Source: Bradyrhizobium sp. (GTDB taxonomy: Bacteria > Pseudomonadota > Alphaproteobacteria > Rhizobiales > Xanthobacteraceae). Taken from it: DNA of 64,000 bases. Of this stretch, positions 8,915-17,335 are shown piece by piece; the first letter of the stretch is position 1, and each line of letters begins with the position of its first letter. Location: positions 86,709 through 150,708 of the forward strand of contig NZ_JACRAW010000107.1 of the NCBI RefSeq assembly GCF_016213215.1. Reading direction: 5' to 3'. A program made the translations under genes and the position numbers. Under the pieces are notes generated by a model. That model saw nothing but the letters and a program-made list of their open reading frames with translations. It ran no database searches and was not told the DNA's origin.

Positions 8915-10336
8915 TTGAGAGTCCTATTTGTCACGACTGAAATGGACGACTACGTCCGTGTGGGCGGACTGGCTGCGGTTTCGGCAGCTCTGCCCAGAGC
9001 TTTGGCCATGAGGCCGTGGATGGATATCCGGATCATGCTACCCGGATATCGCGAGGTCATTGAGCAGCTCACGCACATCGAGATTGCCGGTACCTGCAAG
9101 GCATTCGCGGAAATGCCGGCGGCGACATTGGCGCTCGCGTCCACCCGAGACGGCTTGCCCATCTACGTCCTGCTGTGCCCGCAACTGTACGAGCGCCCCG
9201 GCAATCCCTATGGCGACGAGTCCGGCGAGGATTGGCCCGACAACGACATCCGTTTCGCGCGCTTTGCGTCTGCCGCCGCTGAGCTCGCCGCAGGCACTCT
9301 GGACAAAAATTGGGCAGCGGACATGGTCCACGCCAATGACTGGCAGGCGGCGCTTGCGCCCGCCTACCTCGCCTGGCGGGGCATCAATCTGCCTTCGGTC
9401 ATGACCATCCACAACCTCGCCTATCAGGGGCTCTTTCCAAAGGAATCGCTGCGCCGGATCGGCGCACCGGAGAGCTCGTTCCACATCGACGGAATCGAAT
9501 TCTACGACAAGGTCTCCTTCCTCAAGGGCGGCCTGGTCTACTCCTCGCACCTCACCACAGTGAGCGCGACCTATGCCAAGGAGATCACGACCGCCCAGTT
9601 CGGCTGCGGTCTCGAAGGACTACTTCGCCTTCGCGCGGATGCCGCGCAGTTGACCGGGATCCTGAACGGCATCGACGAAAGCTGGGATCCCCGCTTCTGC
9701 TCGCATCTGGCACAGCCCTTCGGCGCCGGTGACTGGGAAGGCAAGCGCGCCAATGCCGATTACGTGCGCAAGCAGTTCGGTCTTGGCGTCTCCCGCGGTC
9801 CGCTGTTCGGCATCGTCGCACGCCTCGTCCACCAGAAGGGCATCGACCTCGTGCTGGAGGCCGCCGACGAGATCATCGATGCCGGCGGGCAGATCGCCGT
9901 CATCGGCTCGGGCGAGCCGGCGATCGAGCAGGCCCTGATCAAGGCGCACCGCCGAAGACCGGATGCGATCGGTGTCGCGATCGGATTTGATGACGCCCAG
10001 GCACGGCGGATTTTCGCCGGCAGCGACTTCACGCTGATGCCGTCGCGCTTCGAGCCGTGCGGATTGAGCCAGATGTACGCCCAGCGCTTCGGCTCGTTGC
10101 CCATCGGACACCAGACCGGCGGGCTTGCCGAGACGATCACCGACGGCGAGACCGGATTCCTGTTCAGCAAACCGTCGCGGGACTCCTTCCTTGGCGGCAT
10201 CCGCCGGGCGTTCTCGACCTTCGGGGCGCACGATCGGCTCGACTCCATGCGCCGCACTGCCATGTCGCGCTCGTTCAGCTGGGACACCTCGGCAGGCTCC
10301 TACAACGCGCTCTACCGCAAGGTCGCAGCGGCGTAG
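8915..10336 (+). CDS. glgA: GlgA-like ADP-glucose glycogen synthase (GT5) with K15R change
   Basis: A 473-residue GT5 glucosyltransferase that extends alpha-1,4-glucan from ADP-glucose; E. coli GlgA has 477 residues. It aligns end to end with GlgA. Features seen are the N-terminal MRVLFVTTEM, HANDWQAALAPAY, IHNLAYQG, ILNGIDESWDP, the C-terminal domain IVARLVHQKGIDL and the catalytic loop PSRFEPCGLSQMYAQRFGSL. The start codon is TTG at 8915. In the glycine-rich loop the usual KxGGL reads RVGGL, so Arg15 replaces the ADP-glucose-binding Lys15 of E. coli. It has no glgB or glgC neighbour, so it may be a paralogue. A debranching-type glucosidase lies 24 kb away. Confidence 0.85.
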   Translation: MRVLFVTTEMDDYVRVGGLAAVSAALPRALAMRPWMDIRIMLPGYREVIEQLTHIEIAGTCKAFAEMPAATLALASTRDGLPIYVLLCPQLYERPGNPYGDESGEDWPDNDIRFARFASAAAELAAGTLDKNWAADMVHANDWQAALAPAYLAWRGINLPSVMTIHNLAYQGLFPKESLRRIGAPESSFHIDGIEFYDKVSFLKGGLVYSSHLTTVSATYAKEITTAQFGCGLEGLLRLRADAAQLTGILNGIDESWDPRFCSHLAQPFGAGDWEGKRANADYVRKQFGLGVSRGPLFGIVARLVHQKGIDLVLEAADEIIDAGGQIAVIGSGEPAIEQALIKAHRRRPDAIGVAIGFDDAQARRIFAGSDFTLMPSRFEPCGLSQMYAQRFGSLPIGHQTGGLAETITDGETGFLFSKPSRDSFLGGIRRAFSTFGAHDRLDSMRRTAMSRSFSWDTSAGSYNALYRKVAAA

Positions 10337-10343
10337 GTTCCGA

Positions 10344-11501
10344 TCACTCCGCCGCCATGGGCATGGCTTCGGCCTGCTCGTGCAGGATGACGCCCGACAG
10401 CGGATCGAACTCGCCGATCCAGGGCGGGCGCTCCAGCACCGCCCTGGTGTGGCGGTAGCCTGCATCCCAGCGCCGCATGATGCCCGATGGACTGAAGTCG
10501 ATGTCCTTGGTGTGGGTCTCGCGATCGAGCTGCGGCGCGAGCAGCCGCACGACGTGCATGCGGGTCGGGCAGCCGTAGCTGATCAGCTCCCTGACGGCAG
10601 GATTGTCGCGTTCGCTCTTGGGAAGTAGCGCGGCGAGCTGGTTGATGACATGGCGCAGCCGATGCGCCTGCTGCTGGCGCGCGATCTGGCTGGCAATGCG
10701 GCTGGAATATTGCACGTCCTTGTGCCGGTTAAGCACCTCCGCCATCGTCGTCGGCTCTGCGCCGACCGGATTCCACAGGTGCACGGCGAAGATCAGCGAA
10801 TCCTTGCGCGGATTGTCGTCGAACACCGCCTCGGTCGGCGTGTTGGAGAGGATGCCGCCGTCCCAGTAGAGCTCGCCGTCGATGCGCACCGCCGGAAAGG
10901 CCGGGGGCAATGCGCCCGAGGCCATGATGTGAGCCATCGTGAGCTCTCCATCGCGGCTGTCGAAATAGCGCATCCGGCTGGTGCGGACATGCGCGGCACC
11001 GACGGTCAGGCGCGGCGTGCAGCGGTTGAACAGCCTGAAATCGACAAGTTCGCCAAGCGTTTTCTGAAGGGGCGCAGTCGAATAGAATCCGGCATGCTCG
11101 GCGCCCAGCGGATAGGAATCGCCGGCATGCGCCAGTGGATTGGGCCGGAAGAAGCCGGGAATGCCGTTTGTGATCGTGGACCAGTAGGTGAGCTTGTCGT
11201 TGAACCCGGGAAAGGCGGCGTGCAGATTCCAGATCGGATTCTGCTCCATCCGTTTCCAGAATTCCTTCAGCCGCGCCAGCCTGTCCTGCGGCTCATTGCC
11301 GGCGATGAGGCTTGCGTTGATGGCGCCGATCGAGGTGCCGATGATCCAGTCCGGCTCGATGCCGGCCTCGTGCAGCGCCTCATAGACGCCGGCCTGGTAG
11401 GAGCCGAGCGCACCACCGCCCTGCAGCACCAGGACGATCTGACCCGGCAGATCCTTCGCCGGCCTGCCGCCGCGTGCCTTGTTGCCTTGCATCCCGTGCA
11501 T
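10344..11501 (-). CDS. Patatin-like phospholipase/acyl hydrolase
   Basis: A 385-residue patatin-fold lipid acyl hydrolase using a Ser-Asp dyad. The oxyanion loop is GGGALGSYQAGV, the nucleophile elbow GTSIGAIN (Ser57 from the chosen start) and the catalytic Asp lies in YWDGGILSNTP. The C-terminal part past residue 250 resembles the DUF3734 extension found in many rhizobial patatins. The ATG at 11499-11501 (MHGMQGNKARGG) is preferred because upstream in-frame sequence belongs to the neighbouring dehydrogenase gene. It is 28 bases downstream of the 3-hydroxybutyrate dehydrogenase on the same strand, so the two are probably co-transcribed and linked to poly-3-hydroxybutyrate or membrane-lipid turnover (inference). 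No signal peptide: cytoplasmic. Confidence 0.87.
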   Translation of the reverse strand: MHGMQGNKARGGRPAKDLPGQIVLVLQGGGALGSYQAGVYEALHEAGIEPDWIIGTSIGAINASLIAGNEPQDRLARLKEFWKRMEQNPIWNLHAAFPGFNDKLTYWSTITNGIPGFFRPNPLAHAGDSYPLGAEHAGFYSTAPLQKTLGELVDFRLFNRCTPRLTVGAAHVRTSRMRYFDSRDGELTMAHIMASGALPPAFPAVRIDGELYWDGGILSNTPTEAVFDDNPRKDSLIFAVHLWNPVGAEPTTMAEVLNRHKDVQYSSRIASQIARQQQAHRLRHVINQLAALLPKSERDNPAVRELISYGCPTRMHVVRLLAPQLDRETHTKDIDFSPSGIMRRWDAGYRHTRAVLERPPWIGEFDPLSGVILHEQAEAMPMAAE

Positions 11502-11529
11502 GTTCCACTCCCGAGCGTTATGCCGACCT

Positions 11530-12354
11530 TCAGTGCGCGGTCCAGCCGCCATCGACCGGCAGCGCGATGCCCGTGATCGAAGCCGCGGCGTCGGTCGAGA
11601 GAAAGACCGCGAGTGCGCCCAGCTCTTCGACCGTGGCAAACCGCTTGTTGGGTTGCTGCGCGAGCAGCACGTCGCGAATTACCTCGTCACGCGAAATGCC
11701 GTGCGCCCTCGCCTGACCGTCGATCTGCGCTTCGATCAGCGGCGTGTAGACGTAGCCGGGGCAGATCGCGTTGCAGGTAATGCCCTCTTCCGCGGTCTCC
11801 AGTGCGGTGACTTTGGTGAGACCGACGAGGCCATGCTTGGCCGCCACATAGGCCGCCTTGAATGGCGATGCGACGAGGCCATGAGCGGACGCGATGTTGA
11901 TGACGCGCCCGAATCTGTTTCTGCGCATCGCCGGCAGCGCTGCCCGCGTGGTGTGGAAGGCGGACGAGAGATCGACCGCCAGGATCTGGTCCCATTTCTC
12001 GACCGGAAACTTTTCGAGGGGCGCCACATGCTGGATGCCGGCATTGTTGACGAGGATATCGAGCCGGCCATGTTGCGCGAGTGCGGCGGCGATCATGTCG
12101 CCGATCGAACGCGGCTCGCTCATGTCGGCGGGCGAATAGCTGACGGTGACGGCGCATTCCTTCGAGATCCGCTCCCGCGTCCTGTCGATTTCCGTTGCAT
12201 CGCCAAAGCCGTTGAGGACGACGTCGGAGCCGGCGGCGGCGAGCGCGCGGGCGATGCCAAGCCCGATGCCGCTCGTCGAGCCGGTGACCAGCGACACCCT
12301 GCCGGCGAGCGGCCGCGATGCCGGGGCAATCCGGGATGTCACGGGGATGTTCAT
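11530..12354 (-). CDS. bdhA: 3-hydroxybutyrate dehydrogenase (SDR family)
   Basis: A 274-residue short-chain dehydrogenase matching D-3-hydroxybutyrate dehydrogenases, which convert 3-hydroxybutyrate to acetoacetate with NAD+ during PHB breakdown. The cofactor motif is GSTSGIGLGIA, followed by NNAGIQHVAPLEKFP and the active-site segment INIASAHGLVAS with YVAAKHGLVG (Tyr and Lys present). The C-terminal segment AQQPNKRFATVEELGALAVF is typical of BdhA. The ATG at 12352-12354 (MNIPVTSR) was chosen; about 20 extra N-terminal residues precede the Rossmann strand. It is divergent from a LysR regulator across a 185-base spacer and upstream of a patatin gene. Confidence 0.88.
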   Translation of the reverse strand: MNIPVTSRIAPASRPLAGRVSLVTGSTSGIGLGIARALAAAGSDVVLNGFGDATEIDRTRERISKECAVTVSYSPADMSEPRSIGDMIAAALAQHGRLDILVNNAGIQHVAPLEKFPVEKWDQILAVDLSSAFHTTRAALPAMRRNRFGRVINIASAHGLVASPFKAAYVAAKHGLVGLTKVTALETAEEGITCNAICPGYVYTPLIEAQIDGQARAHGISRDEVIRDVLLAQQPNKRFATVEELGALAVFLSTDAAASITGIALPVDGGWTAH

Positions 12355-12539
12355 GGTCGGAGCCTTCCGTTGGCGCTTGCGGCCGTGCGGCCTTCCTCTG
12401 CCAGCGAAATCTGCGGCAGAAGCGTGCTTTACGGAAATGCCCTTTGGCTTCCGAAACCATAGGCCCGCGCTATTGCAGACGTGATACCGCCGGGCGGCCC
12501 GATCGGCTAAACTGCGCCCAAGCAGATGGGAGCTGATCC

Positions 12540-13442
12540 ATGGAGATGCACCAGGTCCGCTACTTCCTCGCGGTGTCACGGCTGCTGAACTTCACGCGCG
12601 CGGCCGAAGAATGCAACGTGACGCAGCCGTCGCTGACGCGGGCGATCAAGCAGCTCGAAGCCGAGCTCGGCGGCGACCTGTTCCGGCGCGAGCGGCCTGC
12701 GGCGCAGCTCACCGAACTCGGCCAGCGCATGCATCCGCTGCTAAAGCAGTGCTATGAAGCGGCGTTGGGGGCGCGCTCGCTCGCCTCCTCGTTCAAGAGC
12801 GGCGAAATCGGCGCGCTGAGAGTTGCGCTAACTCATTCCATCGACTTGTCGCTGCTGATCCCGCACCTCGACCAGATCAGGCGCCAGTTCAACCGACTGG
12901 AATTCCGCTTCCTGCGCGGCACCGGCCGCGAAGTCGCCGAATATCTCAAGAAGGGCGAAGCCGAGCTCGGCATTGCCGCGGAAATCGACGAAGCATGGGA
13001 ACGGCTCGACGTCTGGCCGCTATTCACCGAGAATTTTGATCTCGTTGTCAGCAAGGGACACCCGCTGGCCGAGCGCGGCAACATCGAATTCGACGACCTG
13101 CGCTCCGAGCAACTGCTGAGCCGGACCTATTGCGAGCATTCCACGCGCCTCGGCGCCTCGCTGCGCGAGCACGGAATCGATGTCGACCACAGTCACGAGA
13201 TATCCTCGGAGCGCGACCTGATCGAACTGGTTGAAGCCGATATCGGCATCGGCATGGTGCCGCACACCTCGCCGATCCCGCAAAGCCTGAAGCGGACGGC
13301 CGTTGCCGGGCTTGACGCGCGTCGCACGGTGAACCTCTATGGTGTCGCCGGGCGGCAACGAACGGCGGCCGCCTCCGCCGTGATGCGCATGCTGCGGGGC
13401 GCGGACTGGCGCCAATTCCTGGATAACTGCGAGGCGACGTAA
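12540..13442 (+). CDS. LysR-family transcriptional regulator
   Basis: A 300-residue LysR-type regulator. The N-terminal winged HTH reads VRYFLAVSRLLNFTRAAEEC then VTQPSLTRAIKQLEAELGG, and the C-terminal two-lobed effector domain covers about residues 90-295. It starts ATG 12540, 5 bases after a GGGAGC ribosome-binding sequence. It is transcribed divergently from bdhA and the patatin gene with 185 bases between the starts. Divergent placement is the usual arrangement for a LysR protein controlling its neighbour, so these two genes are its likely targets (inference). The effector is unknown. Confidence 0.88.
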   Translation: MEMHQVRYFLAVSRLLNFTRAAEECNVTQPSLTRAIKQLEAELGGDLFRRERPAAQLTELGQRMHPLLKQCYEAALGARSLASSFKSGEIGALRVALTHSIDLSLLIPHLDQIRRQFNRLEFRFLRGTGREVAEYLKKGEAELGIAAEIDEAWERLDVWPLFTENFDLVVSKGHPLAERGNIEFDDLRSEQLLSRTYCEHSTRLGASLREHGIDVDHSHEISSERDLIELVEADIGIGMVPHTSPIPQSLKRTAVAGLDARRTVNLYGVAGRQRTAAASAVMRMLRGADWRQFLDNCEAT

Positions 13443-13454
13443 GCTGCTCCTGCG

Positions 13455-14171
13455 CTAACGCTCGTGGTTGGCGCGCTGCAACGCCGCCAGCAGATCGTCA
13501 ATCTCCATGCGCCTGCGGAAATCGGGGTCGACGAACCGTGCCTCGACGACGGCGTCGCGGCCGAGGACGAACACGGCCGGAATCGGCAGCATCCACCCGT
13601 CATTGCCGTGGAAGGCAGAAAGATCCTGATGCGCGAGCAGCGCCTGGATTTCGGTGCCGAGCCAGATCGCGAGGTTCAGCGACAGCGCATAGCCGTTGTC
13701 GAGATCGGTGAGCACCGGGAACGGTGCGCCCCACTCCGTCTTGAACTTCGTGGTGAATTCCTGCGTCTCCGGCATGATGGCGACGATCTGCGCACCCATT
13801 GCCTTGATGCGGTCATGCGCCTGGATCACGGCGCGGACATTGAGCCGGCAATAGGGACACCAGTGGCCGCGGAAGAACATCACCGCGACCGGGCCTTGCC
13901 TGAGCAACGAGGGGAGAGCGACCAGTCGCCCGTTCTCATCGGGCAGGATGAAAGGCGGCATCACCTCGCCGGGACGCGGCGCATTCTCGCCACCGCCATT
14001 CTCGTTGATCCTCTCCACCAGCCGGTCGACCGCCTCACCATAGGCCGGGAAGATCTCGCGCCCGGCGGCAGCGTAGGCCGTGAGCTGTTCGCTCAGCGTG
14101 CCTTCCATGTCGCGACAGCGCAGGAAGGCTTGCCTGAGCCGTTCGGTGTCAGCCGGCGAAAGCGAGTTCAT
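13455..14171 (-). CDS. Peroxiredoxin-like (AhpC/TSA, thioredoxin-fold) protein
   Basis: A 238-residue thioredoxin-fold protein of the peroxiredoxin-like redoxin group. About 80 helical N-terminal residues come first, then a thioredoxin fold with MPPFILPDENGRLVAL, VMFFRGHWCPYCRLNVRAV and IVAIMPE. The active site is a CPYC pair rather than the single peroxidatic Cys of classical AhpC, so it may act as a thiol oxidoreductase or peroxidase. The ATG at 14169-14171 (MNSLSPADTERL) was chosen because further upstream the frame runs through a hairpin and the next gene. No signal peptide is present. It converges with the LysR gene, with 12 bases between the stops. Confidence 0.82.
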   Translation of the reverse strand: MNSLSPADTERLRQAFLRCRDMEGTLSEQLTAYAAAGREIFPAYGEAVDRLVERINENGGGENAPRPGEVMPPFILPDENGRLVALPSLLRQGPVAVMFFRGHWCPYCRLNVRAVIQAHDRIKAMGAQIVAIMPETQEFTTKFKTEWGAPFPVLTDLDNGYALSLNLAIWLGTEIQALLAHQDLSAFHGNDGWMLPIPAVFVLGRDAVVEARFVDPDFRRRMEIDDLLAALQRANHER

Positions 14172-14217
14172 GTCCTGCTCCAGCGATCTGGCATCCTCTA
14201 TACTATTTTGGCCTAAC

Positions 14218-14238
14218 GGCCGCCCACAAGGGGCGGCC
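14218..14238. terminator. Hairpin between two minus-strand genes
   Basis: Perfect 8-bp stem GGCCGCCC (14218-14225) and GGGCGGCC (14231-14238) with a 5-base loop. It follows the stop of the Met-rich secreted protein gene by 16 bases when read on the minus strand. The downstream sequence is GTTAGG rather than a T run, so termination may be weak. Confidence 0.5.
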
Positions 14239-14254
14239 TTTCGGATGGCAGCGG

Positions 14255-14542
14255 TTAGCGCTTGCTGTAAATTCCGTCCGGGCCGAGCATACCATAAGCC
14301 ATGTAGAGCTGGTTCCCTTCCATGAAGAACACCGTGTTGTTGGGGACCTTCGTGGCATTCTTCATCATGGCGTCGTGATTCTTCGGCGTCGCGGCCATCG
14401 CCATCGACGACATCTTTCCGGGGCCGCCGTAGACGTAGGCCATGCCGGACTTGAACTCCAGGCCCACCTCCTCCGAAAACGCAGAGGTCGCGATCGCGGC
14501 AAAGGCGACAGTGGCGATAAGAGTCTTGAACAGTTTCGTCAT
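14255..14542 (-). CDS. Small Met-rich secreted protein of unknown function
   Basis: A 95-residue protein with a clear signal peptide (MTKLFKTLIATVAFAAIATSAFS; cleavage probably near residues 22-24). The mature part of about 72 residues contains nine methionines, clustered in KMSSMAMA and HDAMMKN. The C-terminus carries TVFFMEGNQLYMAYGMLGPD. I recognise no family. Clustered Met in a small exported protein can bind Cu(I), and the cbb3 oxidase copper-supply genes are 4 kb away, but a metal role is only inference. The ATG at 14540-14542 is preceded by GGAGGAGC on the minus strand, a good ribosome-binding site. Confidence 0.7.
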   Translation of the reverse strand: MTKLFKTLIATVAFAAIATSAFSEEVGLEFKSGMAYVYGGPGKMSSMAMAATPKNHDAMMKNATKVPNNTVFFMEGNQLYMAYGMLGPDGIYSKR

Positions 14543-14777
14543 TGGATGCTCCTCCTGATTGACGTCGACGCCCGCCAATCGGGCGCGCTGGCATCCAACG
14601 CCCGATCCGGCATTTGCGGAAATGCCGTTGCTTGATCGGTTCGATAGCCGGCGCGCATCGCGCCGCGATAGCACGGGGCTATCGAATTCAGAGCGAGGTC
14701 GCATTTCACCTCCCGCGCCCCGGCTTCCATCCTGCCTGCAATCCACGCTGCGCATGCAACCTGACAGGAGGATTTCG

Positions 14778-15272
14778 ATGACCCGCCCCCTAACCGCGCG
14801 CCTTGTCAATCTCTGCACGTCCCTGTTGCTGCTGGTGTTGCTGATATCGGCCGCCACCTCGGTGGCGCGGGCCGACAGCGATGACGGTATCGTCCGTGTC
14901 AAAAGCGCCGTGCCGATGTCAGAGGCGATCAGCCGCATCAGGGCGGACATCGCCTCCAAGGGCATCAAGTTCTTCCAGGAAATCGATCAGTCGAAGCTTG
15001 CCGCGGATGCCGGCATCAAGCTTCGCCCTTCCACCTTGCTCGTCTTCGGCAATCCGCCGCTCGGCACCCAGTTCATCACCGCAAATCCCAATGCCGGGCT
15101 GGACTGGCCGGTTCGCCTGCTGTTGACCGAGAACGAGAACGGCGACGTCTGGGCAGTTTGGACCGACTTCGACTGGATCGCCAGGCGTCACAACATCAAG
15201 GACCGCGAAGCGCAGTTCAAGATGGCGACCATGGTCGTCAAATCCATCACTTCGACCATCGTCAACAAATAG
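14778..15272 (+). CDS. Secreted DUF302-domain protein
   Basis: A 164-residue exported protein. A hydrophobic signal segment (LLLLVLLISAATSVARADS) ends near residue 35. The DUF302 fold follows, with the typical MSEAISRIRADIASKGIKFF and LLVFGNPPLGTQF segments and a WTDFDWIARRH end. DUF302 proteins are small, often periplasmic or heme/redox-associated, and their biochemical role is not established. The start ATG 14778 is preceded by AGGAGGA at the right distance. It is divergent from the Met-rich secreted protein gene and 78 bases upstream of the flavoprotein gene on the same strand, suggesting a small envelope/redox cluster. Confidence 0.82.
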   Translation: MTRPLTARLVNLCTSLLLLVLLISAATSVARADSDDGIVRVKSAVPMSEAISRIRADIASKGIKFFQEIDQSKLAADAGIKLRPSTLLVFGNPPLGTQFITANPNAGLDWPVRLLLTENENGDVWAVWTDFDWIARRHNIKDREAQFKMATMVVKSITSTIVNK

Positions 15273-15350
15273 CCGCATCGCCCGGCGCGACCCGCCGCCG
15301 AGGCACGTGTGCCCGGAACCACGGGCACTCCCAACACGGAGGACGGCCCA

Positions 15351-16712
15351 ATGACCCGCGACAAGTTCGACGTTGTGATCCTGGGCGGCGGCAATGCGGG
15401 GATCGGCGTCACCGGTCCGGCCCGGCGCGCCGGCCTGTCCGTTGCGATGATCGAATCCCACGAACTTGGCGGCACCTGCCCGAACCGTGGCTGCACGCCC
15501 AAGAAGATCCTGGTCGCGGCCGGCCAGGCCCTGCACGACATCGAGCGCGCAAGCGTGCACCGCATCTCGGTCGGCAAGCCCCGGCTGGACTGGGCTGGCC
15601 TGATCGACCGCGAGAAGGAGATGATCAAGGACATTCCGGCAAATCTCGCCGGCGCCATGGCGCGCCGCAACGTCGAAGTGATCAGGGGACGCGGCACCTT
15701 CATGGGGCCGAATGCCATCCGGGTCGGCGACCGCGTGCTCGAGGCCGGGCACGTGGTGATCGCGACCGGTTCCAAGCCTCGTCCGCTGCCGATTGAAGGC
15801 GCCGGGCACATGACCACCTCCGACGACATGCTGAGCGAGCGCGAGTTTCCCGCCTCAGTGATCTTCGTGGGCGGTGGGGTCATCTCGCTCGAATTCGGCC
15901 ATGTCTACGCGCGCGCCGGCGCGAGCGTGACCATCCTCGAAGCATTGCCGCAGCTCCTGCCCGCTATGGATGCCGATGCCGTGGCCCGGCTGCAGATGGA
16001 ATGCGAGCGCATCGGCATTCAGGTCGAGACCAGCGTGAATGTCGAGCGCATCGAGCGCTGCGGCAGCCGTCTGCGCGTGGTCTTCACGCAGGATGGCGTC
16101 GAGCATGCGGCCGAAGCCGACCGCGTCGTCAACGGCGCCGGACGTATCGCCAATGTCGATCGCCTCGATCTTGCAGCCGGCCGAGTCGAGCACAATAACG
16201 GCCACATTGCCGTTGACCGCCATCTGCGTTCGATATCGAATGCCAAGGTCTACATGTGCGGCGACGCCGTGCCGATCTCGCCGCAGCTGTCGCCGATCGC
16301 GACCTATGAAGGCGACATCGTCGGACGCAATATCGTCGAGGGCCCGAAGCACAGTCCCGATTACCAGAGCATGGCTACCTCAGTCTACACCGTGCCCGCG
16401 CTCGCCTCGGTCGGCCTCACCGAAGCCGCCGCGAGACGGAAGGGACTGCCGCTCGACGTTCACGTCAACGACATGCACGACTGGTTCTCGGCGCGAACTT
16501 ACGCGGAGACCGTGGCCTGGTCGAAGATCATCGTCGATCGTGCAAGCGACCGCATTCTCGGCGCGCATCTCGTCGGTCACGCCGGCCAGGAGCTCATCAA
16601 TATCTTCGGCCTTGCCGTCCGGTTCGGCATCACGGCGAAAGAGATCCGGGAAAACGTCTACGCCTATCCGACCTTTTCCGCCGACATCAAACACATGCTC
16701 GGGCATCGCTGA
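15351..16712 (+). CDS. Pyridine-nucleotide-disulfide-oxidoreductase-like flavoprotein
   Basis: A 453-residue FAD/NAD(P) enzyme of the glutathione reductase superfamily. The FAD motif VVILGGGNAGIGVTGPA leads into the redox-active pair GTCPNRGCTPKK. The NAD(P)-binding motif is VIFVGGGVISLEFG and the second FAD motif VYMCGDAVP. The C-terminal interface domain ends near AYPTFSADIKHML. There the usual His of the His-Glu active-site dyad is Tyr (Tyr439) and the Glu is not at its normal place. Start ATG 15351 (MTRDKFDVV) follows ACGGAGGAC. The substrate could be a low-molecular-weight disulfide, a lipoamide-like cofactor or a metal; it is not resolvable from sequence. Confidence 0.83.
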   Translation: MTRDKFDVVILGGGNAGIGVTGPARRAGLSVAMIESHELGGTCPNRGCTPKKILVAAGQALHDIERASVHRISVGKPRLDWAGLIDREKEMIKDIPANLAGAMARRNVEVIRGRGTFMGPNAIRVGDRVLEAGHVVIATGSKPRPLPIEGAGHMTTSDDMLSEREFPASVIFVGGGVISLEFGHVYARAGASVTILEALPQLLPAMDADAVARLQMECERIGIQVETSVNVERIERCGSRLRVVFTQDGVEHAAEADRVVNGAGRIANVDRLDLAAGRVEHNNGHIAVDRHLRSISNAKVYMCGDAVPISPQLSPIATYEGDIVGRNIVEGPKHSPDYQSMATSVYTVPALASVGLTEAAARRKGLPLDVHVNDMHDWFSARTYAETVAWSKIIVDRASDRILGAHLVGHAGQELINIFGLAVRFGITAKEIRENVYAYPTFSADIKHMLGHR

Positions 16713-16832
16713 CGCATAGCGTCACGCTATCGAAACCAGAGCCAGGCGGCATTTCATTATCAGCGCGACTTCGGCCAAGCTGATTGTATCGCCGGCCGAT
16801 ACCGGGGCCGCGGCAAATAGAGGAGACAGCAC

Positions 16833-17315
16833 ATGTTCAGACATCTTGGAATTCTCCGCACGTTCTGGCCGAGCTTCGTTCTTGCCGGCGCGCTCTCGAT
16901 GACGCTGCAACCGGCGTTCGCCGGCGAATGTCCGGCTGACAAGATCAAGGCCAACGGTCGCGAAAAGGTCGACTTCAAAGCTGTCGGCGTCACGGACGTC
17001 ACGCTCGGCTCGATCCATCTCGGCAAGCAGCCCGCCGCCATCAAGGATCGCGAACTGCGCTTCCGCAAACTGACGATCGAGCCCGGCGGGGTCGTGCCCT
17101 GGCACAGCCATGACGATCGGCCCGCGCTGATCTACGTCCAGCAGGGCGAGATCGTCGAATATGCCAGCAATTGCGTGGATCCGATCGTTCATAAGGCGGG
17201 CGACCTGCGCCCGGAAGTGCATGGCACCTCGCACTGGTGGAAGAACCTCGGCAAGGAAACCGTCATTCTCTATGTCGGCGACGTCCGCAAGGATCCGCGC
17301 GACCACAACATGTAA
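16833..17315 (+). CDS. Secreted cupin-domain protein
   Basis: A 160-residue exported protein. It has a signal peptide ending near AFAGECP at about residue 31 and a single beta-barrel cupin domain. Cupin motif 1 reads PGGVVPWHSHDDRPALIYV, with the two metal-binding histidines, and motif 2 lies around VHGTSHWWKNLG. The mature protein has cysteines near residues 33 and 114. ATG 16833 follows GAGGAGAC at a normal distance. It lies 120 bases downstream of the flavoprotein gene on the same strand. Periplasmic cupins can be oxygenases, isomerases or binding proteins; no catalytic assignment is possible. Confidence 0.82.
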   Translation: MFRHLGILRTFWPSFVLAGALSMTLQPAFAGECPADKIKANGREKVDFKAVGVTDVTLGSIHLGKQPAAIKDRELRFRKLTIEPGGVVPWHSHDDRPALIYVQQGEIVEYASNCVDPIVHKAGDLRPEVHGTSHWWKNLGKETVILYVGDVRKDPRDHNM

Positions 17316-17335
17316 CGAGCACGACCCCGTTGATC

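Noticed and set aside
16716..16730. 6-bp hairpin after the flavoprotein gene
   Set aside because: ATAGCG-TCA-CGCTAT is too short and lacks a T run; chance occurrence is likely.
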